In this document: in pieces, positions 8,811 through 21,822 of the stretch
Numbering within the stretch: the first letter of the stretch is position 1
How the letters are laid out: every line of letters begins with the position of its first letter
Origin: Candidatus Hydrogenedentota bacterium
GTDB taxonomy: Bacteria > UBA8481 > J006
NCBI GenBank assembly: GCA_003697085.1
Contig: RFFU01000037.1
Coordinates: 1-64,000 of the forward strand
Length of the DNA stretch: 64,000 bases
Direction: 5' to 3'
The notes under the pieces: generated by a model
Seen by the model: the letters and a program-made list of their open reading frames with translations, nothing else
What the model was told of the DNA's origin: nothing
Database searches by the model: none
Made by a program: the position numbers and the translations under genes

Positions 8811-10079
8811 TCAAAAATAGGAATCTCGAGCGAGAAGCCGTGCGTAGATTTTCCGGTAGCCATTCACTTCTTCTTCCGGAGGAAATCGCCGGCGGATGCT
8901 TTCGCGAGCACGGAGAGCGATCTTCCGCGCCTCCGCCGGTTTCGCTAGAATCTCGAGTATCCGCTTCGGGAGCACTTCCCACCTCTCCGGCGTGATCAAA
9001 AACCCCGTTTCTCCCTCTTCGATGACTTCCGGTATCCCTCCGACCGCCGTCGCCAAAACCGGCACTCCCCAGGCCATTGATTCCAGAACGGCGTTCGGAA
9101 GCCCATCGCTTCGCGAAGGGAAAATCATTAAGTCACAATTTCTAACGTATTCCTTGATCCTCTCTTTATCCGAAATCATCCCCGTCTTTACGAGATTTCG
9201 GCAGAGGGCGGCGTTCCTACCGACAAAACGTTCGAAATACCCTCGGTCCGCCTTCCGAACCTCGCCGATGATCATCAACCGGCACGGCCGCACGCGATTC
9301 ACCTCCGCGAACGTTTCGAGCAAACGGTCGATTCCCTTCTTATACCGCGCCTCGCCGAGAAAACCGATCGTCGGTATAACGTTGCGCCGCCTTCGAGGAA
9401 GACGGCGCGGCACTTCGATCCCGTTCGGAACCACCTCGGCCTTCCGCCCGAACCACGCTTCGATCCTCCCCGCAAGATCACGGCTCACCGCCGCAACAAC
9501 GTCCGCACGCTCGATCGTCAGCCGCAGCCGTTCGAGCCGGCCCGGAAGAAACGGATAGCGGTCGATATCGTTGCCGCGAGCAACCACCAGAACCGGAATC
9601 CCCAAATCTCTCCCCAGCAGAACCGCCAAATACCCCCCGGGATCGAGGAAATGAGCATGAATGATCCTCGGCCGGAAACGGCGTGCCCTGTCCCTTATGA
9701 AATGATACGCGCGGTAGTCCTCATCATCCGAAAGAACAGAAACGGTTTTTTTTGCTCCAAGTCCGTAACGAAAAATCCGAACAACCCCCGCCCCTTCGCC
9801 CCCACGGTCCCCTGGAGAACGCCTGGTCTCCTCCGGATGGAACTCCTCGACGGCCAAATAATCAAAGGTATCGAGGTCGTACTGATCTCCAGTTGAATTC
9901 GGAACAAGTCGTTCCGGCGAAACTACTCCGTCCATTGTATGGACTTCCAGTTCGACGCCCGACTTCCAAAGATTCTCTATGATCCGCGCCGCGCTGGCGG
10001 CAACCCCCCCCGGCGCGGGTGGAAATCGTTCCGTCACGAATAACACTCGGGAGCACATCCTGATTCTTCGGCTCTTCAT
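8811..10079 (-). CDS. Glycosyltransferase family 4 (GT-B fold)
   Basis: A 422-residue retaining-type glycosyltransferase. The N-terminal half begins VLFVTERFPPAPGGVAASAARI (Gly-rich acceptor loop). The C-terminal nucleotide-sugar domain has IGFLGEARYKKGIDRLLE and the Ex7E region FPSRSDGLPNAVLESMAWG followed by PVLATAVGGIPEVIEEGETG. It probably adds a sugar to lipopolysaccharide, capsule or another envelope glycan; donor and acceptor cannot be read. It is monocistronic, convergent with the small peptide gene. Neither candidate ATG (10079 or seven codons later) has a good Shine-Dalgarno. Confidence 0.88.
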   Translation of the reverse strand: MKSRRIRMCSRVLFVTERFPPAPGGVAASAARIIENLWKSGVELEVHTMDGVVSPERLVPNSTGDQYDLDTFDYLAVEEFHPEETRRSPGDRGGEGAGVVRIFRYGLGAKKTVSVLSDDEDYRAYHFIRDRARRFRPRIIHAHFLDPGGYLAVLLGRDLGIPVLVVARGNDIDRYPFLPGRLERLRLTIERADVVAAVSRDLAGRIEAWFGRKAEVVPNGIEVPRRLPRRRRNVIPTIGFLGEARYKKGIDRLLETFAEVNRVRPCRLMIIGEVRKADRGYFERFVGRNAALCRNLVKTGMISDKERIKEYVRNCDLMIFPSRSDGLPNAVLESMAWGVPVLATAVGGIPEVIEEGETGFLITPERWEVLPKRILEILAKPAEARKIALRARESIRRRFPPEEEVNGYRKIYARLLARDSYF

Positions 10080-10542
10080 TCTTTTACTTTACCGCTTTCG
10101 AAAATTCCTTTCACGCTGATATCTGTATCCGGAGAGTCCCTCCCCCTTCCAGTCTCTCGCTTAGGAACGTTTCCTTTCTCAGGCTTTTCCTCGCATTCAC
10201 TGAAACCGTGGAGGAGGAGTTTCCAAGAGAACTCGCAGGAACGAGAAATAAAACACCCGGCTTCGGGTGATCGTTTAACGTGCCTACGGATTCCATTTTT
10301 CGGCCTCACTCGTCTCGAAGTTTTTCCTCTTCGTCGGCGGGGGCTCATCCTCACTTCCCCACTCCCGCTATCCAGAAGAACGCCGGGAGAGGCGAAATTT
10401 ATCCCGTCCCTCCATCAGCCCGGGGATGGAAGGCATTGATTAGCGTCAGGAACGAGCACCGGCATCGGAACTGAGAGCCCGTCAGAAAAGCCAAGACCTC
10501 GGAAGAGGGGCGGCCGGCCGGTTCCGTCTTCGCTTTCCGCCC
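10080..10542. other. Gene-free interval
   Basis: No ORF here has plausible composition or a ribosome-binding site; the 92-residue minus-strand ORF is Arg/Ser-rich and looks spurious. The right end carries a GGCCGGCCGGTTCCG stretch close to the stop of the AAA-ATPase gene. A similar CCGGCCGGTCGTG lies just upstream of that gene at about 12.17 kb. I see no convincing promoter or terminator. Confidence 0.4.
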
Positions 10543-12090
10543 CTACGCGCGTTCCACCGTCCATCCCGTTATGTTCTTCTCTTCACTTGAGTACGTCACG
10601 CCGACCAGTTCGATCGGTTTCCCCCGGTCTCGGTACTTCTCGTGATAACCCCTCTCCCTGATCTGCTCGATGCACTTCTGCGGCGCCTCGTCGATCTTGA
10701 ACTCGAAGATGTAAACCCGGTCCTTCAGCTCCAGCGCGCAGTCCAGTCGCCCGCGGTTCGTCATCACCTCGAACGCCCCCTCCAGCCCGATCATCTTCAG
10801 GCTCATGTACATCAGACTGTTGTAGTAGTCCTCCTTGTTGATCACGATCTCGTACGGAACACCGGACCACAGCACCTTCAACCGCTCGAGAAACTCGTCC
10901 ATCTGTCCCGCGTTCAGAAGATCGCTCATCTCCAGCACGAACTTCTGCTGCCGGTCCCACTCGCCGCCGGTGTAGCCGTCCAGCAGGCAGTTCAACAGCG
11001 ATTCCTCCACCTCCGCGTTCGGATATCCCAGCTCGTAGAACCACCGCCCCGCCCGCTGGAAGGCTCCCGTGATCGTCAGATACCCCGTCTGGAAGAGAAG
11101 CGGTTCCACCTCGATCCGCTCCACGTCGAACTTCGAGAACATATCACTGGTCATGATCAAGGTTTCCAGATGTGAGACGTCGTAATTCCTCTCCCGCATC
11201 AGCTCGACCAGAAACGTCGGCGTCCCGCTCTGAAACCAGTAGTTGTCGAACCGCTTGTGTTTCAGGAAGTTCAAAACGGAAAACGGATTGTAAACCTTTT
11301 CGTCTCTCTCTGAAAAACGATACCCGCTATACCAGTGCTTCATCTTTTCTCTTACGAAATTCGTATCCTCGCCGAGGTCCTTCGCAACTTCCTCCATATG
11401 CCCTTCGAAATAAGCGTCCACTTCTTCTTCCGTATATCCCAACATATTACTGAAAGCCTTATCCATCGTTACGTCATACAGATTGTTCAGGTCCGAGAAG
11501 ATGCTCGTCCGCGTGAATTTGCTCACCCCCGTCAAGAGCACGAACTTCAGGTATTCGTCCGCCGCCTTCAGGATCCCATAGAAGTTCTTCAAGACCTCCC
11601 GGTTCTCCTTCGCGATCTCGGGCCTGGTTACGAAATCGATGATCGGTTTGTCGTACTCGTCGATCAGGACGACGACCCTTCCGTGCGCGCTCAACTTCCT
11701 GATCAGTTCATAGAATGCTCCCGCGATATGCTTCCCTTCCACCTTCACGCCGTACCGTGTCCCGATCTCCCGGACCTTCTCGAGCAGTCCCTGCTCGAGA
11801 ACCGCGGCGTTCTTCCGATCGACCGCCACGAGATCGATCCGCACCACCGGGTGCTTCTCGAATTCCCACCGGTCCCGGATCCACAGCCCCTCGAAGAGTT
11901 CCTTGCGGCCGAGGAAGAGGTTTTCCAGCGTCGAGATCAGAAGGGACTTCCCGAACCGCCGCGGGCGGGAGAGGAAATAGGCCTTGCCTTCGACCAGCAA
12001 CTTGTGGAGATACTCTGTCTTGTCGACGTAGATATAATCCCCCGTCGCGATCTCGTCGAAGTTCTGAATCCCGATCGGCAGTTTCTTCAT
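10543..12090 (-). CDS. AAA-ATPase-like / PD-(D/E)XK nuclease-like protein (DUF1703 family)
   Basis: A 515-residue protein of the widespread AAA-ATPase_like plus C-terminal PD-(D/E)XK family. The N-terminus KLPIGIQNFDEIATGDYIYV leads to a Walker A variant (SRPRRFGKSLLIS, about 41-53). A Walker B (VVVLIDEYDKPI) follows near residue 150. The C-terminus has the nuclease signature GRLDCALELKDRVYIFEFKI (D...ExK). These genes are often multicopy and thought to be mobile or defence-related; function is unproven. I start at the ATG at 12090 (GGGGAG upstream). The 83 codons the ORF track adds upstream look like non-coding sequence. Confidence 0.85.
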   Translation of the reverse strand: MKKLPIGIQNFDEIATGDYIYVDKTEYLHKLLVEGKAYFLSRPRRFGKSLLISTLENLFLGRKELFEGLWIRDRWEFEKHPVVRIDLVAVDRKNAAVLEQGLLEKVREIGTRYGVKVEGKHIAGAFYELIRKLSAHGRVVVLIDEYDKPIIDFVTRPEIAKENREVLKNFYGILKAADEYLKFVLLTGVSKFTRTSIFSDLNNLYDVTMDKAFSNMLGYTEEEVDAYFEGHMEEVAKDLGEDTNFVREKMKHWYSGYRFSERDEKVYNPFSVLNFLKHKRFDNYWFQSGTPTFLVELMRERNYDVSHLETLIMTSDMFSKFDVERIEVEPLLFQTGYLTITGAFQRAGRWFYELGYPNAEVEESLLNCLLDGYTGGEWDRQQKFVLEMSDLLNAGQMDEFLERLKVLWSGVPYEIVINKEDYYNSLMYMSLKMIGLEGAFEVMTNRGRLDCALELKDRVYIFEFKIDEAPQKCIEQIRERGYHEKYRDRGKPIELVGVTYSSEEKNITGWTVERA

Positions 12091-12510
12091 TCTCGCGCTC
12101 CCCAGTTCGAGTCCCCGTGGAAACGCCGGCCACCGCGGGCTGCGCAAGAAAGACTGCCGGCCGTCGTACCCGCCGGCCGGTCGTGTCGCCGCGGCAGACC
12201 GAAGTTCTTTCCACGGGCTTGTAGTATCGGCTACGCCTTCGCTTTCCGTCAAACGCTTTCGGAGATATAGGTGCACGGGCGAAAAATGGGCACTTTTTGC
12301 CGGATTTTGCCAGGTCAGCCCCTGGCCGAAAACCCGCATAGGATCGGGGCGGCCGAAAGGTAGTCCTCTACGAACCCGTTTTTGCAGGCAGGATGCCCGC
12401 GGTCCCAGGACGGCGCTTCTCTTTCCGCGGGCATGACACCCGGGCTTCCTGAAAAACCGCCTTCATTCCGCCCACGCCCTTGTTCCCTTCCCTCAAATCA
12501 CAACAGCACC
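12091..12510. other. Gene-free interval upstream of the AAA-ATPase gene
   Basis: Open on the minus strand but without coding character. It contains CCGGCCGG-type palindromic stretches (about 12.12-12.19 kb) and, at 12382-12450, a copy of the dispersed repeat (GCAGGCAGGATGCCCGCGGTCCCAGG). No promoter is obvious. Confidence 0.4.
12382..12450. repeat. Dispersed intergenic repeat (family A)
   Basis: GCAGGCAGGATGCCCGCGGTCCCAGGACGG matches GGCAAGGATGCCGGCGGTCCCAG at about 27.34 kb and relatives at 1-40 and 25.13 kb. It lies between the broken glycosidase-like gene and the AAA-ATPase gene. Confidence 0.6.
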
Positions 12511-14838
12511 CTACACCAACATCCAGTTGTCCGTGTAAAGGACACCGGCCTTGCGTATCTCTTCCGGGGCGATCTCGAGTCCAAGCATCTCGACGCGATT
12601 GCGCCGGCCGATGAGCCGGTCGAGAGCGACGGTCACGCGCGTCCAGTGGGGAAAAGCACGGAACTTCCGACTCCGCTTGTTCGTTATCGGCGACTTCACC
12701 GAGGCGGTGCGCGCTATCACCCGAAAGGCAATCTCCCGCTCCTCACTTCGAATCCAGAAACTCAGTTCCCTGTATCGCGACAGATCCACCTTCTCGCCCC
12801 GAGGGTGCTCTTGGGAGACCTTTCCGGGAAGGACGGCAAAGGACGCCAGTCGCCACGCGCCGGACTCCAGGCGATTCGAAAACTCTGTTGCCCAAAACGG
12901 ACCCAATCGGCATCGTAATCCGGATCCTGAGGCGTCACGTACCAACTTCGCGGTCCGGGGGCTTCCCAGTCCACCGCCGCCGCTCCATCCGTCCGCACAC
13001 TCCCCCTCTTCCAAACCTTGTCCGATTCGAAGCCCGTCAAGAGCCGCCACCGGCGCACGGGCATGCTGGAGGAAAGAAAAGCGGCGGGCCGATCGGGCGC
13101 CGTCCGGGAGAGACGGATCGACTCGACGAGAAGCGAGGACCCTCCGCGGTCGCCTCCCTCGAGAAGAAATGAGAAACCCGTGAGGTTCTTCATGGCGAGA
13201 GGGATATGGATCGTTCGCCACGTCGGCCGGTCCATCGCAACCGCGGCGCTGCGGTATTCTTCCTTCCCCTTCCGCTCGATCACGCGCCACTGGTTCCGCG
13301 ACCCATCCCCGCGAAATCGAATCTCAATCGAACGATAGCCTTTCGTCGATATCCGTCGAGGCGCGACGAAACGGCGATCGAAACGCCGCCACGCCGTATC
13401 ACGGGTGCTCTCTTCCCCGTTCTCATCCAGCGAGAAGTTGAAATCGAACCGCATCAACGCCCTCTCTCCCTTCCGTTCAAGCCGGACGATGCTTCTGTGA
13501 TCTCCTCTCCCCTTCCCGATGCGATACGTGGAGCCGACGGTGATGCGATTGAACCCGTGGAGATTTTCGAGCACGGGCGGAACGACCGTAGGCTCAAGAT
13601 CCGAGAAAAGCGCGCGTATTTCCGCGTTCCGCGCGCCGGGATCCCACTGCTCGAAAAAAGGATTCACCGCTTCCGTCGCGAAGAGATACCATGCCGCGGA
13701 AGAGACGCAAGGGTAGGAGTCGGGCATTGTCCAGGAACCGCCGGCCGGTGTTCCGCGATTCGAGGCGTACGGAATCCCGAAACCATCTCGTCCCGAAATC
13801 ACGGCCTTGCCGACTTCCCGGATAAAATGCCGTGCCCGCTACTCCTCTCCGGCCAAACGATACGCAACGGCCATTTGGGCGGTCCCCTCGAGCCAAACGG
13901 CGTCACGATCCGGAAAGGTCGTATCGCGGTACGGTCCCCCAAAATCGAACCCTTCGATCACAGCGCGCCCCCGAAAGGATTTTCTCGTCAAGGACATCCG
14001 TTCGGCGTATTTCAGAAGCCCCTTCTTTTCCGGTCCCAGGCTCAACACGCCCCAACTCGAAATATCGGTCGCGTAGTTTTGATCCTCTCGGCCGTTCCCT
14101 GGATGCGCTCGATCAGGGGCGTAGGGTTCCGATTCCAGCCACCTCAGGATCGCCGCCGCGGCGGCGTACCTCGTTTCGCCCGTCAAGACGGCGAGGTCAC
14201 GGAAGGCCGAGAAACAGTCGAGGTTGTGTTCGTTGCGACCCAACTCATCGGGCCGCCCCAGGGATCTGTTCCGCCTGCCACGGCTCCCTCTCGCGTCTTT
14301 AAAACCTTGAGGATCCAATCCGCGATGGTTCTGCCAAGCGGAAGATAACGCCGGTCGCCCGTTCTCGCCGTATAAAAATTGATCGCGAGAATGATCCAAG
14401 CGTTGGGGCCCGCCGCGCGCGCGTCTGTCACATCCTCGCCGGTAACGGGATAATAATCGGTGAATCCGTGGAATCGCCCGCCGGCCTTTTCCAGAAAGAA
14501 ATCAAGAACACGGCGCGCACGGTCCGGATGACCGAAGGCGGTAAAGACGATCGCGGCCAGCGCTTGGTCATAGGTGTACGCGTTGACGGTTCCTTCGTCG
14601 GAGGAGAGCAACCTCGAAGCCTTTTGCCTCGCAAGAAACCAGTCCAAAAGAGCCCCCGTATCGACTCCCGGCTCGACGTTCCCCCCCGGAGCCTTGGGAA
14701 CGACGGCCGCGGTTATCGGAGGTTTTCCTCCGCCGCGCAAGTTCCCGCGGCTGAGAAGAAAGAAGCCCGCAAGAAAAAGAAGCAGAACCGCAACAAAGAT
14801 CGCCGGAACGAGGAGCCTTCGTTCCGGCGCCGATTTCA

Positions 14839-14839
<1 letters not shown>
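12511..14839 (-). pseudogene. Broken glycosidase-like membrane protein (two frameshifts and one in-frame stop)
   Basis: Three reading-frame pieces join into one protein. Piece 1 (14839 to about 14250) has an N-terminal membrane helix and an alpha/alpha-barrel-like repeat region (YTYDQALAAIVFTAFGH, GPNAWIILAINFY). At a CCC run (14250-14252) the frame must change to continue GGP-DELGRNEHNLDCFSAF. That frame meets TAG at 13839 after AYRLAGEE, then continues in frame (RARHFIREVGKAVIS). A second shift between about 12850 and 12900 restores KVDLSRYRELSFWIRSEE to the end. The C-terminal third is beta-rich and carbohydrate-binding-like. Its ATG overlaps the enolase TGA by one base (TGATG). Sequencing error is possible, but three lesions in one gene favour decay. 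Confidence 0.72.
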
Positions 14840-18062
<3,223 letters not shown>

Positions 18063-18076
<14 letters not shown>

Positions 18077-18887
18077 AAACCTTCACCTTTCTCGCCCCGA
18101 AACGGCGGGCCGTTTTCAAATCCGGTATCAATAGATCGATCCTTCTCCCTCGAATTCTCCCTCCCACATCCTGCGCCAGCGCGAAGCCGTATCCCTCCAC
18201 GTAAAGCCGCGTTCCCAGAGGAATCACCTTGGGATCGACGGCGACAATGCCGTACCCCGCTCGGCTCATCACCGCCGTCTTTCCGTCTGCGTATTTTCCG
18301 CAAGATTCACGCCCCGGCGTGTACGCCGTCGCCAACAAAGTCAAGATTCGTGGTCTCGATTCGGTGCCCCGCGTCCCTCGAAAGACCTTCCGATCCACCG
18401 GAGAAAGAAGTGTATCCTCCGCCAGTACCTCTTCCTTCACGGTGTTGTTGCTGATTATCCTTCTCACGGTTTTCCGCACGAGCCCCGGATGTCCCGCCCG
18501 CAGCTCGACCTCCTTCCCCTCCTTCAAGGCCTTGTTCGGAATCACAATGGTCTTGTTCGAAACGAGTTCTCTGCGAACGACGAGACTTTCCGAAGTGCGC
18601 CTCACGGTGACGACCTCGCCCGGCACCAGAACGCTGCCGGCCGGCGGAAGAACAACGTCATCCTCGCCGAAGGTGATCCCGGCGGAACGCAGGGCTTCGC
18701 CGACGAATCGCTCCCGCGTCTCAAAAGACACGGATTTTCCGTCGCTGAGAACGACGACCGATTTCAATGGCGGCAACGGCCCGAACCCTGCCAAAAAGAC
18801 GACGGCCGTAAGAAAAGGGATCCTCCAGAAGGAAAGCCGCCGCCGGCCGAAATCGAACCGAAACCGCTCCCCGAACTTTTTCGCCAA
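18063..18887 (-). CDS. G5 and 3D domain protein (YabE/resuscitation-factor-like)
   Basis: Envelope protein with one N-terminal membrane segment (FLTAVVFLAGFG), a DUF348/ubiquitin-like stretch (SFETRERFVGEALRSAGI), a G5 domain (VVRRELVSNKTIVIPN to ...NNTVKEE) and a C-terminal 3D domain with its Asp signature (GIVAVDPKVIPLGTRLYVEGYG, AQDVGGRIRGRRIDLL). 3D domains resemble MltA-type lytic transglycosylases, so peptidoglycan cleavage is likely. I prefer the TTG at 18887, which has GAGGAG seven bases upstream; the ATG at 18920 has none. It lies directly after tatD, the order seen for tatD-yabE in Firmicutes. Confidence 0.82.
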
Positions 18888-19083
18888 TCTCCAACTCCTC
18901 TCCAGAAAAAACCGCTTCATTATCCGGGGCGGTTCCGCGCGGTCAACCGGAAAGGAAAACGAAATGCCATCCAAACTGCAAAGCGGATTCTCTCTTCGTC
19001 TTCCCTTGTTCCCTCGTTCCCATCCAAAGCGAAAAATGCGGATATGACACTTCTGTCCGCCAGTACCCGATTCCCCGCAGGTT

Positions 19084-19875
19084 TTATTCGCGCCGCCGCT
19101 GTTTGCGGAAAAAGAGTGTATCTGCGTTCCGCGAGGTCTCCGCGGCCGCTTCCCCGATCGATCTTTCCTGAAGTCTGGCCAGAAGCGATCCGGTTTCAAC
19201 CAAGTAGGCTGGTTCGTTTCTCTTTCCCCGATAGGGGACAGGAGCGAGATAGGGGGCATCCGTCTCCAAAAGAATTCGTTCCAACGGAATGCTCCCGAAG
19301 ACCTCACGCAATTCCGCGCTTCTCGGGAATGTCGCGATTCCGCCCATTCCGAGATACCATCCGCGTTCCAGTGCCTTCTCGGCTTCGGCGCGCGTTCCTG
19401 TAAAAGAATGCAACACGACATCGGAAATTCCAGCGAGCACGGCGAAGATTTCGGCGAAGGCGGAAACGTTTCCGTCCTTTCCGTTTCGTGAATGAAGAAT
19501 CAGAGGTACCCCGGTCTCCGCCGCCAACGCCGCATGGTGTTCCAAGGACACGATCTGTTTTCGCCGCGTCTCCGCTCCATAATAATAATCGAGGCCGGTT
19601 TCCCCGACCGCCACGACTTCCGGGTGCTCGAGAAGTTCCCGGAAAAGCACCTCGTCCCATTCAGTCGTTTCCACTTCGTGCGGATGAATTCCGGCTCCGA
19701 AGAAGATCCCTTCCCTTCGCCAAGACGCCGTCAAGGCACGGCGGGTTCCTTCCAACGTCGTTCCGGGTACGATCCATCCGACGACGCCAGCCTCGAGGGA
19801 ACGTTCGAGTACGGCCTGCCGGTCCGGTTCGAACTCCTCCATATCCAAGTGAGTATGGGTATCTATCCACTCCAC
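19084..19875 (-). CDS. tatD: TatD family metal-dependent hydrolase
   Basis: A 263-residue TIM-barrel DNase/hydrolase. Metal ligands are visible as DTHTHLDMEEF (HxH at 6-8), AVGETGLDYYYG (Glu), VPLILHSRNG and DVVLHSFTG (His), and LLETDAPYL (Asp). TatD proteins are 3'-exonucleases linked to DNA repair and quality control. The start is GTG, sharing its first G with the TAG stop of the potassium-channel gene (TAGTG), so the pair is coupled. A 163-base gap follows before the G5-3D gene. Confidence 0.95.
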   Translation of the reverse strand: MEWIDTHTHLDMEEFEPDRQAVLERSLEAGVVGWIVPGTTLEGTRRALTASWRREGIFFGAGIHPHEVETTEWDEVLFRELLEHPEVVAVGETGLDYYYGAETRRKQIVSLEHHAALAAETGVPLILHSRNGKDGNVSAFAEIFAVLAGISDVVLHSFTGTRAEAEKALERGWYLGMGGIATFPRSAELREVFGSIPLERILLETDAPYLAPVPYRGKRNEPAYLVETGSLLARLQERSIGEAAAETSRNADTLFFRKQRRRE

Positions 19876-20987
19876 TAGGAGATCTCTCCCTCCGGAGGGA
19901 CTCCGCAGATCATCCGCAGTTTTCGCACCATCTCGGGGTTTCCTATTCCAAAGAGGATATCACCGGAGCGCAGTTCACGTTCGATATCCATATTGTAGTG
20001 GTAGCGGCCCGAAGCATCACGGATCGCAATCACGTTCACTCCCGTCTTCGAGCGGATACCGGATTTCAGGAGATGCACCCCGTCCACCTCGGAACCGGGC
20101 TGTATCTGGACCTCGCAGAATCGGAAATCCTCGCTCTCGCGAATCATTCTATCGAGAAAGGTTACGACCTGAGGCCGGATCAACTCGGAAGCAAGGCGCA
20201 GTCCACCGGTGAAGGAGGTCGAGACGACGCGGTCCACGCCGACCGCTCGAAGTTTCTCCTCCATGTTCTCGGCCAGGGCCCGCGCCACGATGCGCAGGTT
20301 TGGATTGAGATTCCGGGCGGTAATAGCGAGAAAAAGATTGTCCTTGTCGCTGGGCAGGCAAGCGATCAGGCCGCGCGCTCGTTCGATTCCCGCGCGCAAA
20401 AGCATATCGTCCTCCGTCGCGTCTCCTTCCAGAATCAAGGCTTCCGGAAATTCCTCTCGTAATTTCGCGCACTCCTCCGCGTCACTGTCGATCAAAACGA
20501 ACGGCGTCTTCGTGGACGTCAGTTCCCGCATCACCCCGACCCCCGTGTCGCCCCCCCCGGCCAGAATCGCGTGATCCTTCAGCCTCTCGATCTTTTTCAT
20601 TCTCCGCCTCCTCTCCATCAGGTGCAGCAGATGCCCTTCCACGAAATAGGACGTCAACTCCGAAACCCCGTAAAGAACACCCCCCATCCCTGCAACGAGG
20701 ACCCCGATCGTGTAGAGTTCCGCCGCTCGAAAACCACGGACTCCCAGCCAGTCCCCGTATCCAACGGTCGTGAGAGATATAGCCGTCATAAAAAAGCATT
20801 CATAGAGCGGCCACGGCTCCGATAGCCGCCCGGTCGCATGGCCGTACCAGCCGATGATGTAGTACCCCACTCCGCCGAGGAAAAAGATCGCCGTCAGCAG
20901 GAGAAACGGCGGCAGAAGGCGGCGTAGATCCGCCGCTTCCTCCGCGGCGGTACGCGGTCGAGTCCGCCGGCGTGAACTTTTCGGCAT
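19875..20987 (-). CDS. Two-TM potassium channel with RCK domain
   Basis: A 370-residue channel of the MthK/YbdC-like layout. A cytoplasmic Arg-rich start, TM1 (PFLLLTAIFFLGGVGYYII) and a pore helix lead to filter TVGYGDW (74-80), then TM2 (LYTIGVLVAGMGGVLYGV). An RCK/TrkA-N Rossmann domain follows (HAILAGGGDTGVGVMREL, LILEGDATEDDMLLRAGI), then a TrkA-C ligand domain (EVQIQPGSEVDGVHLLKSGI to SGDILFGIGN). It should conduct K+ under control of a ligand such as Ca2+ or NAD(H). The neighbouring upstream gene encodes a free cNMP-binding domain on the same strand, a possible regulator. Confidence 0.93.
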   Translation of the reverse strand: MPKSSRRRTRPRTAAEEAADLRRLLPPFLLLTAIFFLGGVGYYIIGWYGHATGRLSEPWPLYECFFMTAISLTTVGYGDWLGVRGFRAAELYTIGVLVAGMGGVLYGVSELTSYFVEGHLLHLMERRRRMKKIERLKDHAILAGGGDTGVGVMRELTSTKTPFVLIDSDAEECAKLREEFPEALILEGDATEDDMLLRAGIERARGLIACLPSDKDNLFLAITARNLNPNLRIVARALAENMEEKLRAVGVDRVVSTSFTGGLRLASELIRPQVVTFLDRMIRESEDFRFCEVQIQPGSEVDGVHLLKSGIRSKTGVNVIAIRDASGRYHYNMDIERELRSGDILFGIGNPEMVRKLRMICGVPPEGEIS

Positions 20988-21060
20988 TAGTTAAAGACCC
21001 CGGGTGACGAAAGTCATCCCGAACCGGCGGCATCCATGGCGGAAAACACGACCGCTTCGC

Positions 21061-21549
21061 TTATTGGATCTCGTCGAAGATATACCGGTTCTGCAACAGG
21101 GCGTTTCGAAGGGAAAGATTCGTGTCTCGCAACCGCGTCGCCAAAATCTTCGCCATATTGCTCATGATCTTGTAACCGATGCGATAATCCTCCTCCATCA
21201 GCGCCAAAAGTTTTTCGCGTTCCACCTTGAAAATCTCAAGGTCCTCCATCGCCCGAACCCGGGCGCTGCGCCGATGACCGTCGATCAGCGCCATCTCTCC
21301 GAAAACCTCGTTGTCGTACGCCTGGTAGATCCGTTCAGTCACCGATTTGTCCGCCAGCCGTAACTCCACACTTACCCTCCCTCTCGGCATCACGTACAAT
21401 TCCGTTCCCGGACTCGCCTCCTCGAAAATGATCTCCCCGGATTTGAATTTGATCGGTTCGAGCAAGGCCAAAACCTTCCGGCACTCCTCCTCTTCCAACC
21501 CCTCGAAAATCCTGCTTCCCTTCAGAACCTTCAACAGTTCCTCTTCCAT
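21061..21549 (-). CDS. Stand-alone cyclic nucleotide-binding domain protein
   Basis: A 162-residue protein that is almost entirely one Crp-type cNMP-binding domain. The phosphate-binding cassette VFGEMALIDGHRRSARVRA keeps the Glu and Arg ligands. A C-terminal helix (YKIMSNMAKILATRLRDTN) follows, but no DNA-binding domain. I start at the ATG at 21549, preceded by GGGAGGAAGAGGGCG, instead of the GTG eight codons upstream. It lies 73 bases upstream of the K+ channel on the same strand, so it may gate that channel in trans; this is inference. Confidence 0.85.
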   Translation of the reverse strand: MEEELLKVLKGSRIFEGLEEEECRKVLALLEPIKFKSGEIIFEEASPGTELYVMPRGRVSVELRLADKSVTERIYQAYDNEVFGEMALIDGHRRSARVRAMEDLEIFKVEREKLLALMEEDYRIGYKIMSNMAKILATRLRDTNLSLRNALLQNRYIFDEIQ

Positions 21550-21600
21550 CGCCCTCTTCCTCCCTTCCCACACTCGCGTTATCGATCATTCTATCCACTC

Positions 21601-21645
21601 CCCTCCCCCAAGAAAAGGTGTCATTCTTGCATTTTGTCAATTTCG
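21601..21645 (+). repeat. Short dispersed element D, copy 1
   Basis: AAGAAAAGGTGTCATTCTTG with flanking CCCTCCCCC and TTTTGTCAATTTC matches, on the opposite strand, sequence at 47823-47866. The core AAAAGGTGTCATTCTT is identical. It sits in the gap between the recO-like gene and the cNMP-binding gene. Confidence 0.65.
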
Positions 21646-21822
21646 CGCAGGTCGCCCCTCGAGGAAAAATTGGCCGCGAGATTCCTTCCCCTGTCAAAAA
21701 AAAGATTGGAATCGGTGGGACCTCGTTCCAGCCGTAGGGGGTTGCCGAGGAGGGAGATTCGTCGCCGAAAACCGGTTCGCTCTGCCTTGCTCGGACTGCG
21801 TTTCTTCCGCCCCTCACCTCCG

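Noticed and set aside
10076-10354. 92-residue minus-strand ORF between glycosyltransferase and AAA-ATPase genes
   Set aside because: Arg/Ser-rich, no ribosome-binding site, no recognisable motif.
13839-13841. In-frame TAG as recoded amber (pyrrolysine or readthrough)
   Set aside because: Two frameshifts in the same gene make decay or sequencing error simpler, and no recoding signal is seen.
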